In this document: one piece after another, positions 17,271 through 24,808 of the stretch | Position numbering within the stretch: the first letter of the stretch is position 1 | Layout: each line of letters starts with the position of its first letter | Assembly (NCBI RefSeq): GCF_014269205.2 | Contig: NZ_JABWRY020000001.1 | Coordinates: 2,976,001 to 3,040,000, forward strand | From: Pseudomonas kermanshahensis | Lineage (GTDB): Bacteria; Pseudomonadota; Gammaproteobacteria; Pseudomonadales; Pseudomonadaceae | DNA: 64,000 bases | Direction of reading: 5' to 3' | Program-made: the position numbers and the translations under genes | The notes under the pieces: model-generated | What the model was told of the DNA's origin: nothing | What the model saw: the letters and a program-made list of their open reading frames with translations, nothing else | Database searches by the model: none

Positions 17271-17638
17271 TTGGCACCTCCAAGCTGAGCGCGAAGCCGC
17301 GAGATCTCCTCGCTTTGCGTGGTGACCTTGTCGGTCAGCTGCTCAACCTGCCTGGTCAAGGCGAGGATGTTGCCCTCCAGGCGGCCGACCGATATCGCCA
17401 GATCATTGCGCTCTTTGGCGAACTGATCAGCGCGGGCTTCTGCCAGCTTGCGGGCTTCGCGCTCGGAGTCGAGCAATTCATTCAAGCGGCGGACGGTGCC
17501 GATATCGGCGTTATCCATTGCGCGGTCTGCGGCATCTTTCGAGAGGAACTTCCTCAGCCACAGGAAGCCGCCGAGCAATACAGTGCCCGTTCCGCCCAGC
17601 CAGGTGGCTGTGCCTGGGCCGAGGTCGGTCGGGTCCAT
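17267..17638 (-). CDS. holin-like or DUF2730-like membrane/coiled-coil protein
   Basis: 123 residues from MDPTDLGPG (ATG 17636-17638 with GGAGA five nucleotides upstream). A hydrophobic segment (ATWLGGTGTVLLGGFLWL) is followed by a long coiled coil (RRLNELLDSEREARKLAEARADQ... VGRLEGNILALTRQVEQL). First gene after a terminator and Q-dependent, the usual place of lysis genes. No endolysin is next to it. It might be a holin, but the long soluble coiled coil is unusual for one. Confidence 0.6.
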   Translation of the reverse strand: MDPTDLGPGTATWLGGTGTVLLGGFLWLRKFLSKDAADRAMDNADIGTVRRLNELLDSEREARKLAEARADQFAKERNDLAISVGRLEGNILALTRQVEQLTDKVTTQSEEISRLRAQLGGAK

Positions 17639-17654
17639 CGATGTCTCCAAAAAC

Positions 17655-17684
17655 GAAAAGCCCCAGCGGATGCTGAGGCTTGAG
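17655..17684 (-). terminator. terminator downstream of the 17716 membrane-protein gene
   Basis: Minus-strand stem AAGCCTCAGC/GCTGGGGCTT with an ATCC loop (17658-17681, one mismatch) followed by TTCGTTTTT. Sits before the holin-like gene, again in the path of late transcription. Confidence 0.75.
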
Positions 17685-17715
17685 TGTGTCTATGTTTTAG
17701 GTGTGGGCTGCAGCT

Positions 17716-18261
17716 TTAAACCAAGAGTGCCTGTTCATCGCCTTCCAAAGCCCTCAAGGTCTCTCCAATCATTTCATTGACTATCGCGAACCGATTACCA
17801 GCGGCGAACACAGTGCTTTCCGACTCTTTGAACGAGCTGGCAAACGGCACTCGAGAGCAGAGTTCCGATAGATCATCGACTGCAGCTCTTAGCTGACTAT
17901 CGTGAACCCTGACCTTTATCAGCGATACCTCGCGGAACGCGGCTCGGGTTTGCTCGTTTAAGTCCTCTGGCAGCATACCCTTGCCCCAAATCCCGGTCTT
18001 GTGAAAAACGTCTGCATCCGAAATGTGACCTAACGAGGAGCATCGAACCAGAATGGAAATAGCCACCTGAAGATCACCCAGCGTCTTTCGTTGAGATTCA
18101 ATACGCTGCATTAGAATTGCTTCTTTGCGCTTTTCGAAGCGCACTGCTTTCTCAACTGCCGCCTTCCTGCCTTCTATCAGGACATCGAAAACCGCTTTGA
18201 GCATCATCCCTACGACCAGGGTGACTACGGGAAACCAAACAGTTGGGCTTAGTTCATCCAT
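17716..18261 (-). CDS. membrane-anchored protein of unknown function (moron)
   Basis: 181 residues from MDELSPTVWF (ATG 18259-18261). One N-terminal membrane helix (VWFPVVTLVVGMMLKAVFDVLI), then a basic helix (RKAAVEKAVRFEKRKEAI) and a mostly helical cytoplasmic domain. Bracketed by terminators on both sides and more AT-rich than the structural genes, which suggests acquisition as a separate unit. A role in lysogen fitness or exclusion of other phages is conceivable but unsupported by motifs. Confidence 0.65.
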   Translation of the reverse strand: MDELSPTVWFPVVTLVVGMMLKAVFDVLIEGRKAAVEKAVRFEKRKEAILMQRIESQRKTLGDLQVAISILVRCSSLGHISDADVFHKTGIWGKGMLPEDLNEQTRAAFREVSLIKVRVHDSQLRAAVDDLSELCSRVPFASSFKESESTVFAAGNRFAIVNEMIGETLRALEGDEQALLV

Positions 18262-18301
18262 GTTGTTCGTCCTTAGCACTGGGAAGCCTACCCCAGACAG
18301 C

Positions 18302-18330
18302 AAAAAGCCCGCTCCTCAGAACGGGCTTTG
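18302..18330 (-). terminator. terminator downstream of the Q-like gene
   Basis: Stem AAAGCCCG/CGGGCTTT (18304-18311 with 18322-18329) and a T-rich minus-strand tail. In lambda the late promoter and its terminator tR' lie just after Q; this hairpin is the natural candidate for tR'. Confidence 0.75.
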
Positions 18331-18383
18331 CACGCGGAAAAACCGCAAAGTAACGTGAAATGTACAGATGCTCCCCGGGGCTG

Positions 18384-18725
18384 TCAAGCTGCTTCGCGCC
18401 GGGTATCCAGCGCACCATCGACCCAGGCCACACCGGCTTTCCAAAGCTGCCGCGTCTTCTCTTCGCCGAAGCCCAGCTTCTTACCGACATCCCTAAGCGA
18501 GGCGTCGCGGGAGGTGTAGTACTTAATGATGACCTGGCCGCATTCTGGATAGCGGCTTCGAAGTCGCCCGACAAGGCGATCAATGAATAGCGCGTCGTCG
18601 TCGGTGATTATCGGGTCGAGTATGGTGTTCTCCCGCGATGCGCAGCACGACACTCCCGATCCAAGCACCACCCAGCGCCCCCAGTGTTCCAGCAGATCCT
18701 CAGCCGTTCTTTCTACATTGCTCAT
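18384..18725 (-). CDS. Q-like late antitermination protein
   Basis: 113 residues from MSNVERTAEDLLEHWGRW (ATG 18723-18725 with GGGGGAAG upstream). The LLEHWGRWV start, central RLRSRYPECGQVIIKYY and C-terminal helix-turn-helix-like SLRDVGKKLGFGEEKTRQLWKAGVAWVDGAL match the lambdoid antitermination Q family of phage 82/21 type. It would load on RNA polymerase at the late promoter and allow reading through tR' and the internal terminators of the late operon. Position between replication and lysis genes fits. Confidence 0.8.
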   Translation of the reverse strand: MSNVERTAEDLLEHWGRWVVLGSGVSCCASRENTILDPIITDDDALFIDRLVGRLRSRYPECGQVIIKYYTSRDASLRDVGKKLGFGEEKTRQLWKAGVAWVDGALDTRREAA

Positions 18726-18736
18726 GCACTTCCCCC

Positions 18737-19054
18737 TCAATCGCCGGTGTAGTTGGTGCCGCCGGCGCCGCGCCGGTTGCTTCCCTGATATGTCGCCTCA
18801 GGCCCGGATGCCTGAGGGCTCTTCATCTGCTCGATCTGCCGGAGCGCTGCCCGAAGCCTCATGCTGAGCTGGGTCACCAGCTCATCCAGCGGCAGGGCTT
18901 CGCCAGTGGCCGCCTCCACCCAGCCAGAGCCGTTGCAGTGGCCGCAGGGCATCTCGTAGAACAGGCTCTTTGTGACCGCTCTCCCACGGCACAGAGGGCA
19001 TACATCCAAATCAACTATGGCCTTCTTGAAAGCCGGGCCGTGGCTTTTCCTCAT
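18737..19054 (-). CDS. small zinc-ribbon protein
   Basis: 105 residues from MRKSHGPAF (ATG 19052-19054, overlapping the upstream stop). Two cysteine pairs (CPLCRG and CGHCNGSGW) form a DnaJ-like zinc finger; CNGSGW is the CxxCxGxG repeat style. The C-terminal 40 residues are low complexity. Located in the nin-like segment between replication and Q. May bind nucleic acid or a protein partner; no specific family name is justified. Confidence 0.65.
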   Translation of the reverse strand: MRKSHGPAFKKAIVDLDVCPLCRGRAVTKSLFYEMPCGHCNGSGWVEAATGEALPLDELVTQLSMRLRAALRQIEQMKSPQASGPEATYQGSNRRGAGGTNYTGD

Positions 19055-19233
19055 TCTGCTCGACGCCCCTTCTTGGCCTTCAACCAAGGCCGTGGAGGCT
19101 GCCGTTTCGAACCGGCGATCTCCGAGGTGATGTCAAAGAACTCGTCGATGATCACCATCCCAGGGACGCCGACACCACGAATGCCGCCATCGAGGAACAG
19201 CAGAGGGGCGCGGGACTTGCCCGGATTTCTCAT
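19051..19233 (-). CDS. small conserved phage protein, 60 residues
   Basis: ATG at 19231-19233 (MRNPGKSRAPLLFLDGG) overlapping the recombinase stop as ATGA and overlapping the next gene's start in the same way. Contains GVPGMVIIDEFFDITSEIAGSKR and a basic C-terminus. Translational coupling on both sides argues for a real gene. Function unknown. Confidence 0.6.
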   Translation of the reverse strand: MRNPGKSRAPLLFLDGGIRGVGVPGMVIIDEFFDITSEIAGSKRQPPRPWLKAKKGRRAE

Positions 19234-20519
19234 TTCGAATCCTCGCTTATGGTGGATACCGGAAATCCGTCGAAACCCGCACGTTCTGCGGCCCGCGAGA
19301 GAATCCATGAATCCATTGATCTATCACCGGTCAAGCCGTGAACCGACTCGAAACCTTTCTGATCAAGGTGTGCGTGCCACTTCTCCAGCGCCTCACGCTT
19401 GCGGGCCATCACGTCGGACTGGATGTACACCTTCACGTTGTGGCCCATGGCATGGTTGATCAGCAGCTCGCCCACCAGGTGGTCAACACCCAGGTCAGCC
19501 CAGCCGGTACGGGCCAGCTTGCGTAGGTCGTGGCTGGTCCATTCGCCTTGCCCCAGGACCGTGAACACAGCAGAGGCCTTCGCTTCACTCATAGGCTTGC
19601 CCTGTCGGCCCGGGAACAGGAACTGGCCGTGATAGCCCTGCTTGCGCTGGATCTCGCGGTAAGCCATCAGCAGGAAGCGCACCTGGTCGGTCAGTGGCAG
19701 TCGGTGCTGCACGCCGGTCTTGGTGTGCTCGGCAGGAATGAACCACTCCCGCTCGGCCAGGCTGATGTGGTTCCAGCGGGCCAGTCGGGTTTCACCCAGC
19801 CGGGTACCGTGGCACAGCATCATCAGGGCCAGTACGCCATGCTGCGGGAGGTTCGCCAGGGTGCTCTTCATGCGCGATATCAGGTCTTCCAGGTGCACAC
19901 CGCGCAGCCGCGACGGCTTGACCGTGACCTTGGCCTTCGAGAAGTCGCCAAAGCGAATGCCGGCCATGGGATTGGAGCTGAGCAGGCCGAGTTTGGCGGC
20001 CTGCCGGAAGGCCAACGCGAGCAACTGAAATACCAGGCGCACGTAGTCGATCGAAAGCGACTCTTGCAGCGGCCACATCAGCTCGCGGTCTAGCAGCGCT
20101 TTGTCGATCTGGGCCAGTGGCGTTTCGCCCAGGCGCGGCGTCAGGTGCTGCTTGATAGCCGACGCCGCCGTGCTCTTACGCTTGGCCGAAAGGCTGCGGT
20201 CACGGGACATGCGCTCAGCGAACCAGGCCAGCAGCTCACCGGTTAGCACCCAGCTCGACAGGCTCGACCCCTCACCCGCTTCTACGCGCAAGCGGATGTC
20301 CGGCAGTGCGGCTGCCACCTTGGCAGCGCTCAGCTCAGGATAGGAGCCGATCAGGTTCCACACGCCCTTGTGGATCAGGTACCACGACCCGCGTTCGCGG
20401 GACCGGTGAAACCGGAAGTACAGGCCTTTGTTTCCCAAGGCGCGCAGGTCACGCACCTGGCCGGCGGCCTGCCGGCGAATCTCTGCATCGCTGATTTTCA
20501 CAGCGGCGGTATTGGTCAT
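19230..20519 (-). CDS. second tyrosine recombinase, inside the replication operon
   Basis: 429 residues from MTNTAAVKIS (ATG 20517-20519). All catalytic positions are present: Arg240 (GTRLGE), Lys267 (HTKTG), His330-x-x-Arg333 (SHDLRKLARTG), His360 (HAMGH) and Tyr365 (KVYIQSD). The N-terminal part resembles the arm-type/DUF4102-like region of P4-type integrases (RDLRALGNKGLYFRFH). It is joined by 4-nt overlaps to VRR-NUC upstream and a small gene downstream, so it belongs to the recombination module, not to an att-flanking integration cassette. It may resolve or recombine replicating phage DNA; this is inference. Confidence 0.85.
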   Translation of the reverse strand: MTNTAAVKISDAEIRRQAAGQVRDLRALGNKGLYFRFHRSRERGSWYLIHKGVWNLIGSYPELSAAKVAAALPDIRLRVEAGEGSSLSSWVLTGELLAWFAERMSRDRSLSAKRKSTAASAIKQHLTPRLGETPLAQIDKALLDRELMWPLQESLSIDYVRLVFQLLALAFRQAAKLGLLSSNPMAGIRFGDFSKAKVTVKPSRLRGVHLEDLISRMKSTLANLPQHGVLALMMLCHGTRLGETRLARWNHISLAEREWFIPAEHTKTGVQHRLPLTDQVRFLLMAYREIQRKQGYHGQFLFPGRQGKPMSEAKASAVFTVLGQGEWTSHDLRKLARTGWADLGVDHLVGELLINHAMGHNVKVYIQSDVMARKREALEKWHAHLDQKGFESVHGLTGDRSMDSWILSRAAERAGFDGFPVSTISEDSK

Positions 20520-20944
20520 GCTGCAACCTCCGTTCTTGGCAACAGCAGGTAGGCCCGCAGCTGCTCCATAGCGTCGAAGTGCCCTTGGCACACGATGGCG
20601 AGATAACCCTGCCCGTTCAGGCGGCGAATGCAGGCCTGCTGGCTGGGAGAAACGGGCGCCGGGTCAACGGTCGCCTTGAATTCGATGTACAGGCCGAAAT
20701 AGCCACCGCGCGCCATGGGCAGGACCAGGTCGGGAATGCCCGCCTTCACGCCTTGAGCCTTCAGCTTCACGGCGACCGCCTTCACTCGGTGGCCACCGTT
20801 CGGGACGTGGTAAATCAGCTCGAAAACTTCGGGATAGCACAATTCAATCTCCTGCATGAGCGCAGCCTGCTCCTGCCCTTCCCGGTCGACGGGTTTTGCG
20901 CGCGGCTTTCTGGGTTTGCTGTGGCGGCTGGAGGGCGGCTTCAT
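20516..20944 (-). CDS. VRR-NUC domain nuclease
   Basis: 142 residues. After a basic leader the VRR-NUC core is clear: YHVPNGGHR, GVKAGIPDLVLP (catalytic D) and YIEFKA (catalytic E-x-K). Such phage proteins are Holliday-junction or flap-type nucleases. Linked by 4-nt overlaps to YbcO-type nuclease upstream and tyrosine recombinase downstream. Together they replace the lambda nin recombination genes. Confidence 0.88.
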   Translation of the reverse strand: MKPPSSRHSKPRKPRAKPVDREGQEQAALMQEIELCYPEVFELIYHVPNGGHRVKAVAVKLKAQGVKAGIPDLVLPMARGGYFGLYIEFKATVDPAPVSPSQQACIRRLNGQGYLAIVCQGHFDAMEQLRAYLLLPRTEVAA

Positions 20945-21237
20945 GCGACCAGCACTCCCTCGCCGATCAGCTGTGCCTGGGTGCGCATCACGCCCTCGGC
21001 GTGGTACTGGCGGGCGGTGTCACGATCAACGGCCCGGCTACGCCCGTCACAGGCGTCATGGCAGGCACTGCAACACCAGGCGCCTTGCAGGTCGTGCGGC
21101 TTCTTCCCGACGCCGCAGGTCCCAGCCAATCGGTAGTGCGCGAGGACGGTGGTCTCGGGGTTGCCGTTGCACACGCCTGGGATGCGCACCTGGCACTCCC
21201 GGCCGCGCGCGGCCTTTGTCAATTTGGTTTGCCGCAT
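20941..21237 (-). CDS. YbcO-like (DUF1364) zinc nuclease
   Basis: 98 residues from MRQTKLTKAARGRECQV (ATG 21235-21237), chosen because AGGAGG lies 9 nt upstream; an ATG at 21268-21270 overlapping the P-like stop would add 11 residues. Pattern RECQVRIPGVCNGNPETTVLAHY, CGVGKKP, WCCSACHDACDGR is the DUF1364 family, small HNH-like recombination nucleases of lambdoid phages. Confidence 0.88.
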   Translation of the reverse strand: MRQTKLTKAARGRECQVRIPGVCNGNPETTVLAHYRLAGTCGVGKKPHDLQGAWCCSACHDACDGRSRAVDRDTARQYHAEGVMRTQAQLIGEGVLVA

Positions 21238-21266
21238 GGGGTCTAGCCTCCTTGCAGGTGGGGTGG

Positions 21267-21950
21267 TCATCGGCCGGCCAAGCGATCTCGCATGGCTGCC
21301 AATGCGGACTGGCCGACTTCGGGGGTGCGCCGGGCGGCAACTTCGGCAGGAAGTGCCAATGGCATGGCTTGCAGCGGCTCGCCAGCGACCAGTCGGCGCA
21401 CAGCGATCGCGTAGTTGCGCTCGAACAGCTTCGAACTGGCATCTGAAGGGAGCTTGTTGAGGTTCTCGAATCCACACTCCTTGGCGGCATGCCAGACAGC
21501 GTCGTGACTCCACTTGCCCTTCCCCGCCATTGCCGGGTGGGCATTGCGGCAAGCCTCACGAAAGGCCTTCGCCAGCGATGGGAGCCCAAGCATTTCCGGC
21601 GACGGCTGGCACCACTGGATGAATTCGCCAGGTGGCGGGATGAACGGTGCTCCTGCCTGGCGGCAGCGCATCAGGCCAAACTGCAGCTGCTCGGGGCTGC
21701 AGATGCCTGCTTCGAGAAAGGCGGTCAGCCATTGCTGCTTGGAAGCGTTGTAGGTGGCTTGGTCTGGCCATGCCTGTTTCCAGGCTGTACAAATCGAGCG
21801 AAGGTCGCGGAACAGGTCGTTGATCACTTCCGCTGTCTTCCGATTGAGCTCGGCCTTGACGTCATCGGGCAGCTTGTAGCCTGCAGGGATGTGCTGACCG
21901 GATTGAACCTTGGCCCACAGCCCGTGCGCGACTACTGAAACAGGGTTCAT
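21267..21950 (-). CDS. lambda P-like replication protein
   Basis: 227 residues. AEVINDLFRDLRSICTAWKQAWPDQATYNASKQQWLTAFLEAGI, GAPFIPPPGEFIQWC and FREACRNAH match the replication protein P family, which brings host DnaB helicase to the phage origin. Lies immediately after the O-like gene and overlaps its stop. C-terminal 25 residues vary between relatives. Confidence 0.85.
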   Translation of the reverse strand: MNPVSVVAHGLWAKVQSGQHIPAGYKLPDDVKAELNRKTAEVINDLFRDLRSICTAWKQAWPDQATYNASKQQWLTAFLEAGICSPEQLQFGLMRCRQAGAPFIPPPGEFIQWCQPSPEMLGLPSLAKAFREACRNAHPAMAGKGKWSHDAVWHAAKECGFENLNKLPSDASSKLFERNYAIAVRRLVAGEPLQAMPLALPAEVAARRTPEVGQSALAAMRDRLAGR

Positions 21951-22687
21951 TGGGCACGCCCATTATCGATCCAGGAAGTGTCGTCATCGTCGAGCCCGCC
22001 AGACTGTTGCCCTGGGCGGCCGGATACCGAGCCTGCTGCACGTGCCAGATCACGCCTCACCCAGCCCACCAGCGCTGCGATCCACTGCTTCTCGGTTTGC
22101 ACAGTGCCTTTGGCATCGTGGTGGATGACGAACCCGGAGATGGCCTCGGCCGAGAAGTTCTTCAGGGTAAGGCCAGCCATCACCGCATAGGCCTGCAACT
22201 GATCTTGATCTGGAACCCACTCGAGGAACATTTCGAATGGCTCACGCGTAGAGTGAGTAGATTGGTTCAATGACGGATTGGGTGCAGCTGCTGCACCCCG
22301 TTCTGCCTTTTCCTGCACCCCGTTCTGCTGTGAGCTGCACCCCGTGCGGTTTCCTGCACCCCGTTCAGAACGAGGTGCAGCAGATGCACCCCGCTTAAGC
22401 TGCAGGTCGAAAACGACCGGACGTCGATCACGACGATCGATGTATGCAGCAGCGATTGCCTGGTTGCCTTCTGCGATCCAGCCAGCAGCTGCCAACTCGT
22501 CCAGCTTGAGGCGCACTGTGCGCTCAGACAGGCCTGTGTCTTCAGAGAGAGTCCCTGCAGATGGGAAGGCGCCGCGCCCATCGCTACCCGCATAATTGGC
22601 CAGGCAGAGCAGCACATGGCGAGCAGCTGGGTTCTCCAGCGACGACTTTGGAATCGCCAGGGCCCAGGTCATAGCTTGAACACTCAC
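21947..22687 (-). CDS. O-like replication initiator with winged helix and DnaT-like C-terminus
   Basis: 246 residues from GTG at 22685-22687, preceded by GGAGGATC. Residues 1-80 form a winged-helix domain (LLCLANYAGSDGRGAFPSAGTLSEDTGLSERTVRLKLDELAAAGW). Residues 95-140 are low complexity and are encoded by the iteron array. Residues 150-215 (WVPDQDQLQAYAVMAGLTLKNFSAEAISGFVIHH, KQWIAALVGWVRRDL) look like the DnaT single-strand-binding domain. Like lambda O it would bind its own coding sequence to start replication. Confidence 0.82.
   Translation of the reverse strand: MSVQAMTWALAIPKSSLENPAARHVLLCLANYAGSDGRGAFPSAGTLSEDTGLSERTVRLKLDELAAAGWIAEGNQAIAAAYIDRRDRRPVVFDLQLKRGASAAPRSERGAGNRTGCSSQQNGVQEKAERGAAAAPNPSLNQSTHSTREPFEMFLEWVPDQDQLQAYAVMAGLTLKNFSAEAISGFVIHHDAKGTVQTEKQWIAALVGWVRRDLARAAGSVSGRPGQQSGGLDDDDTSWIDNGRAQ
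22280..22396. repeat. iteron array inside the O-like gene, candidate phage origin
   Basis: Five plus-strand copies of TGCACCCCG at 22292, 22314, 22336, 22355 and 22385; copies 1 and 2 share TGCACCCCGTTCTGC exactly and 22 nt separates the first three starts. An 8-bp inverted repeat (GGGTGCAG/CTGCACCC, 22280-22298) overlaps the first. In lambda the iterons also lie within O. The repeats explain the low-complexity RSERGAGNRTGC region of the protein. Confidence 0.75.
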
Positions 22688-23430
22688 AGCGATCCTCCGG
22701 CCTTCAGCTCAGCCAGCCGCGCCAGCCCCTTGGGCGTCACCAGAGGATCGAATGCAGCGCGCTCAACACCGGTCTCGGGGTCAGGCTTCAACGCGGTTAC
22801 CTTGTGCTTCATGTGCCCCGCAGCGATGCGCGGCTGATAAGCAATCCAGCGTTTGGAGCCGCGCCGACGGTAAATCCACCGGTTCTGCTCAAGCCACTCG
22901 AACAGTTTCGAGGGCTGAACCTGTAGTTGCTTGGCCGCGTCCGTGATGCAAATTGCACCACCGGCAGCTGCCAAACGCTCAATGGCGGCAACCTTCGGGG
23001 CCTGCTTCTCGATTACTTGGTGAAGCTGTAGGTTCTGCTCAGCCTGATCTGCTGCAAGGCGCAGCGCCTCGGCGAAGGTTTGTGGGATCTGCACTTGGCC
23101 GACCACTCGCGCTTCAAGCTCTTGCCAGCGATCAATGATCTTGGCCCGGAGCTGGGAGCTGTATCCGGAGACCAGCACCAACGAGTCGCGCTGGCACAGC
23201 AGGAACTCTGGGTAGGACTGGCCGTTCTGTGGATGCTGATAGGGGGTCTCCTCAGATTTGAGGACACCCTCTGCAACCAGCCGGCGAGCATCACGGAGCA
23301 CATTGTCGTGCCCCTTCCCGGTCAATTTCGCCACCTCCCGGGTGGACATCACCTGACGCGACAGATTTGGCGAATTGCCAATAAATGACGCGACAGCCCT
23401 GGTGTTGCTAGCATCGATTGTGGAGTGCAT
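22684..23430 (-). CDS. Rha-family regulator / phage antirepressor
   Basis: 248 residues from MHSTIDASN (ATG 23428-23430 with GAGG 8 nt upstream). Residues 20-110 are the Rha domain (MSTREVAKLTGKGHDNVLRDARRLV, YPEFLLCQRDSLVLVSGYSSQLRAKIIDRWQELE). The C-terminal part is a KilA-C/ANT-type DNA-binding domain (AAAGGAICITDAAKQLQVQPSKLFEWLEQNRWIYRR). First gene after cro in the right operon, where it may modulate repressor or replication gene expression. Stop overlaps the O start (GTGA). Confidence 0.82.
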   Translation of the reverse strand: MHSTIDASNTRAVASFIGNSPNLSRQVMSTREVAKLTGKGHDNVLRDARRLVAEGVLKSEETPYQHPQNGQSYPEFLLCQRDSLVLVSGYSSQLRAKIIDRWQELEARVVGQVQIPQTFAEALRLAADQAEQNLQLHQVIEKQAPKVAAIERLAAAGGAICITDAAKQLQVQPSKLFEWLEQNRWIYRRRGSKRWIAYQPRIAAGHMKHKVTALKPDPETGVERAAFDPLVTPKGLARLAELKAGGSL

Positions 23431-23548
23431 AATCGACCTCGTTGAAAGTTGTGAAGAAGCCGCCCTGCCAGGCGGTTTTTTTTCGCCTGCGATTCGACTA
23501 CTGGATGGATTCGCAGGTGTTTCGGTCATCTACTTGCGCAAGACCAGG

Positions 23549-23773
23549 TCACACATACTTCGTCTCGTCAGATGCTGGCCGGTGCGGTAGAGGACGTCTC
23601 GGAAAGGGGCGCACCTCCTCCCCAGACAACGTCCCGTCCTCGTTCTCGATCACAAAGATCACCCGGCCAGCCTTCATCGCCTTCGCGATGGCTGGGGCGC
23701 TCACATCAAGCCCCTTGGCGACAGCGGTCTGGCCGATGCGCTCAACAAGCTCAGGAAGCAGTGTTCGGTTCAT
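23549..23773 (-). CDS. cro: Cro-like repressor
   Basis: 74 residues. The helix-turn-helix is QTAVAKGLDVSAPAIAKAMKAGR, followed by a beta hairpin VIFVIENEDGTLSGEEVRPF. Size and position, first gene of the minus-strand operon diverging from the cI-like gene, are those of Cro. Expected to bind the same TAACCG-N-CGGTTA operators. Confidence 0.82.
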   Translation of the reverse strand: MNRTLLPELVERIGQTAVAKGLDVSAPAIAKAMKAGRVIFVIENEDGTLSGEEVRPFPRRPLPHRPASDETKYV

Positions 23774-23781
23774 GGCATTGC

Positions 23782-23878
23782 CTCAGTGGTGAATGCACAT
23801 GATATTAACCGCCGGTTAGCAATTCTTCAATACCGGCGGTTGAGGCAGTCAAATTAACCTCCGGTTAAATTCCGCGCA
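23782..23878 (-). promoter_or_regulatory. PR-like promoter for cro and divergent cI promoter region
   Basis: Minus strand: TTGAAG, 17-nt spacer, TAATAT, with the spacer and -10 covered by operator 23806-23818. Plus strand, towards cI: TTGAGG and TTAAAT with 19-nt spacing would place the start of transcription at about the ATG, so cI mRNA may be leaderless; no Shine-Dalgarno sequence precedes the ATG at 23878. Confidence 0.6.
23805..23868. promoter_or_regulatory. right operators, three copies of TAACCG-N-CGGTTA
   Basis: Sites: TAACCGCCGGTTA (23806-23818, perfect 6+1+6 palindrome), ATACCGGCGGTTG (23830-23842) and TAACCTCCGGTTA (23855-23867). Centres are about 24-25 nt apart, two and a bit helical turns, as for lambda OR1-OR3. 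Matching sites lie at 26648-26684. Confidence 0.85.
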
Positions 23879-24765
23879 TGACGAAAAAGAAAGATCTCTC
23901 CCCCGAACTGAAGGCAGAGTGCGAGGCAGCCAAAAGGCTGTTCACTCAGAAGAAAAATGCTCTGGGCCTGACGCAGGCAAAGGTGGCTGAGGCTGCCGAC
24001 ATTTCGCCGGCGGGCGTTGCCATGTACCTGAATGGCACCAACCCGCTGAATGCGAAATTCGCCGTTGTACTGTCCAAGCTTCTGCAGGAGCCCGTGGATC
24101 GGTTCAGTCCTCGGCTGGCTGCTGAGCTCTCGCAGATGCGGGGCGCCCAGGTGAAAAGCGCTGAGGACTCCGGGAGCACGGCAGCTGAAAAGGTCCTGGA
24201 GATGCTGCGCAAGCATGGTGGCAAGTCACTGGATGCAACGGCCCAGGACAAGATTGCGAGAGCAGTAGCTGACAGCCTGTCCGAAGCCTCGACTACACCA
24301 GAGGCGGCCAGCCAGGCTGCGATTATGGTCGCGCCAGGCCATGGCGATATCTCAATCCCCCAGTACGACATCCGGGCAGCCATGGGCCACGGCCAGGTGC
24401 CAGCCGAGTACAGCGAAGTCATCAGGAATGTAGTCATCCGCGAAGAGGTGCTGCGCGAGAAAGGCGTGACCTACACCGCTGCCAAGGCCCTGGCCATGAT
24501 CACGGGCTGGGGTCAGAGCATGGAAGGCACCATCAACGACAAAGATCCCGTGATCGTCGACCGCGGGGTGAACGACTACCAAGGTGAAGGCGTGTATGTG
24601 CTCACCTGGCATGGAGATCTGTTGATCAAGCGCCTGCAGCGGAAGGATGAGGATCATGTTTGGCTCATTTCTGACAACCGTAACTATGAAAAGCAGTCTG
24701 CTCGGATCGACGATGTGACAATTCACGCCAAGGTCTTGCTCGTCTGGAATGCTCGAAAAATCTAA
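23878..24765 (+). CDS. cI: CI-type prophage repressor (HTH plus S24 domain)
   Basis: 295 residues. N-terminal helix-turn-helix around residues 30-60 (LGLTQAKVAEAADISPAGVAMYLNGTNPLNAKFAV). A long linker to about residue 150 precedes an S24/LexA-like peptidase domain with Ser214 (GWGQSMEGT) and Lys251 (LLIKRLQ). In the expected cleavage zone (residues 145-172) no Ala-Gly dipeptide is seen, only AMG and PGHG, so the autocleavage site may be unusual. It holds the lysogenic state by binding the three right and two left operators. Starts without a ribosome site. Confidence 0.9.
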   Translation: MTKKKDLSPELKAECEAAKRLFTQKKNALGLTQAKVAEAADISPAGVAMYLNGTNPLNAKFAVVLSKLLQEPVDRFSPRLAAELSQMRGAQVKSAEDSGSTAAEKVLEMLRKHGGKSLDATAQDKIARAVADSLSEASTTPEAASQAAIMVAPGHGDISIPQYDIRAAMGHGQVPAEYSEVIRNVVIREEVLREKGVTYTAAKALAMITGWGQSMEGTINDKDPVIVDRGVNDYQGEGVYVLTWHGDLLIKRLQRKDEDHVWLISDNRNYEKQSARIDDVTIHAKVLLVWNARKI

Positions 24766-24808
24766 AAATATAAAATGCCAACCATCTAATCAGACATAGG
24801 AAGTCAGA

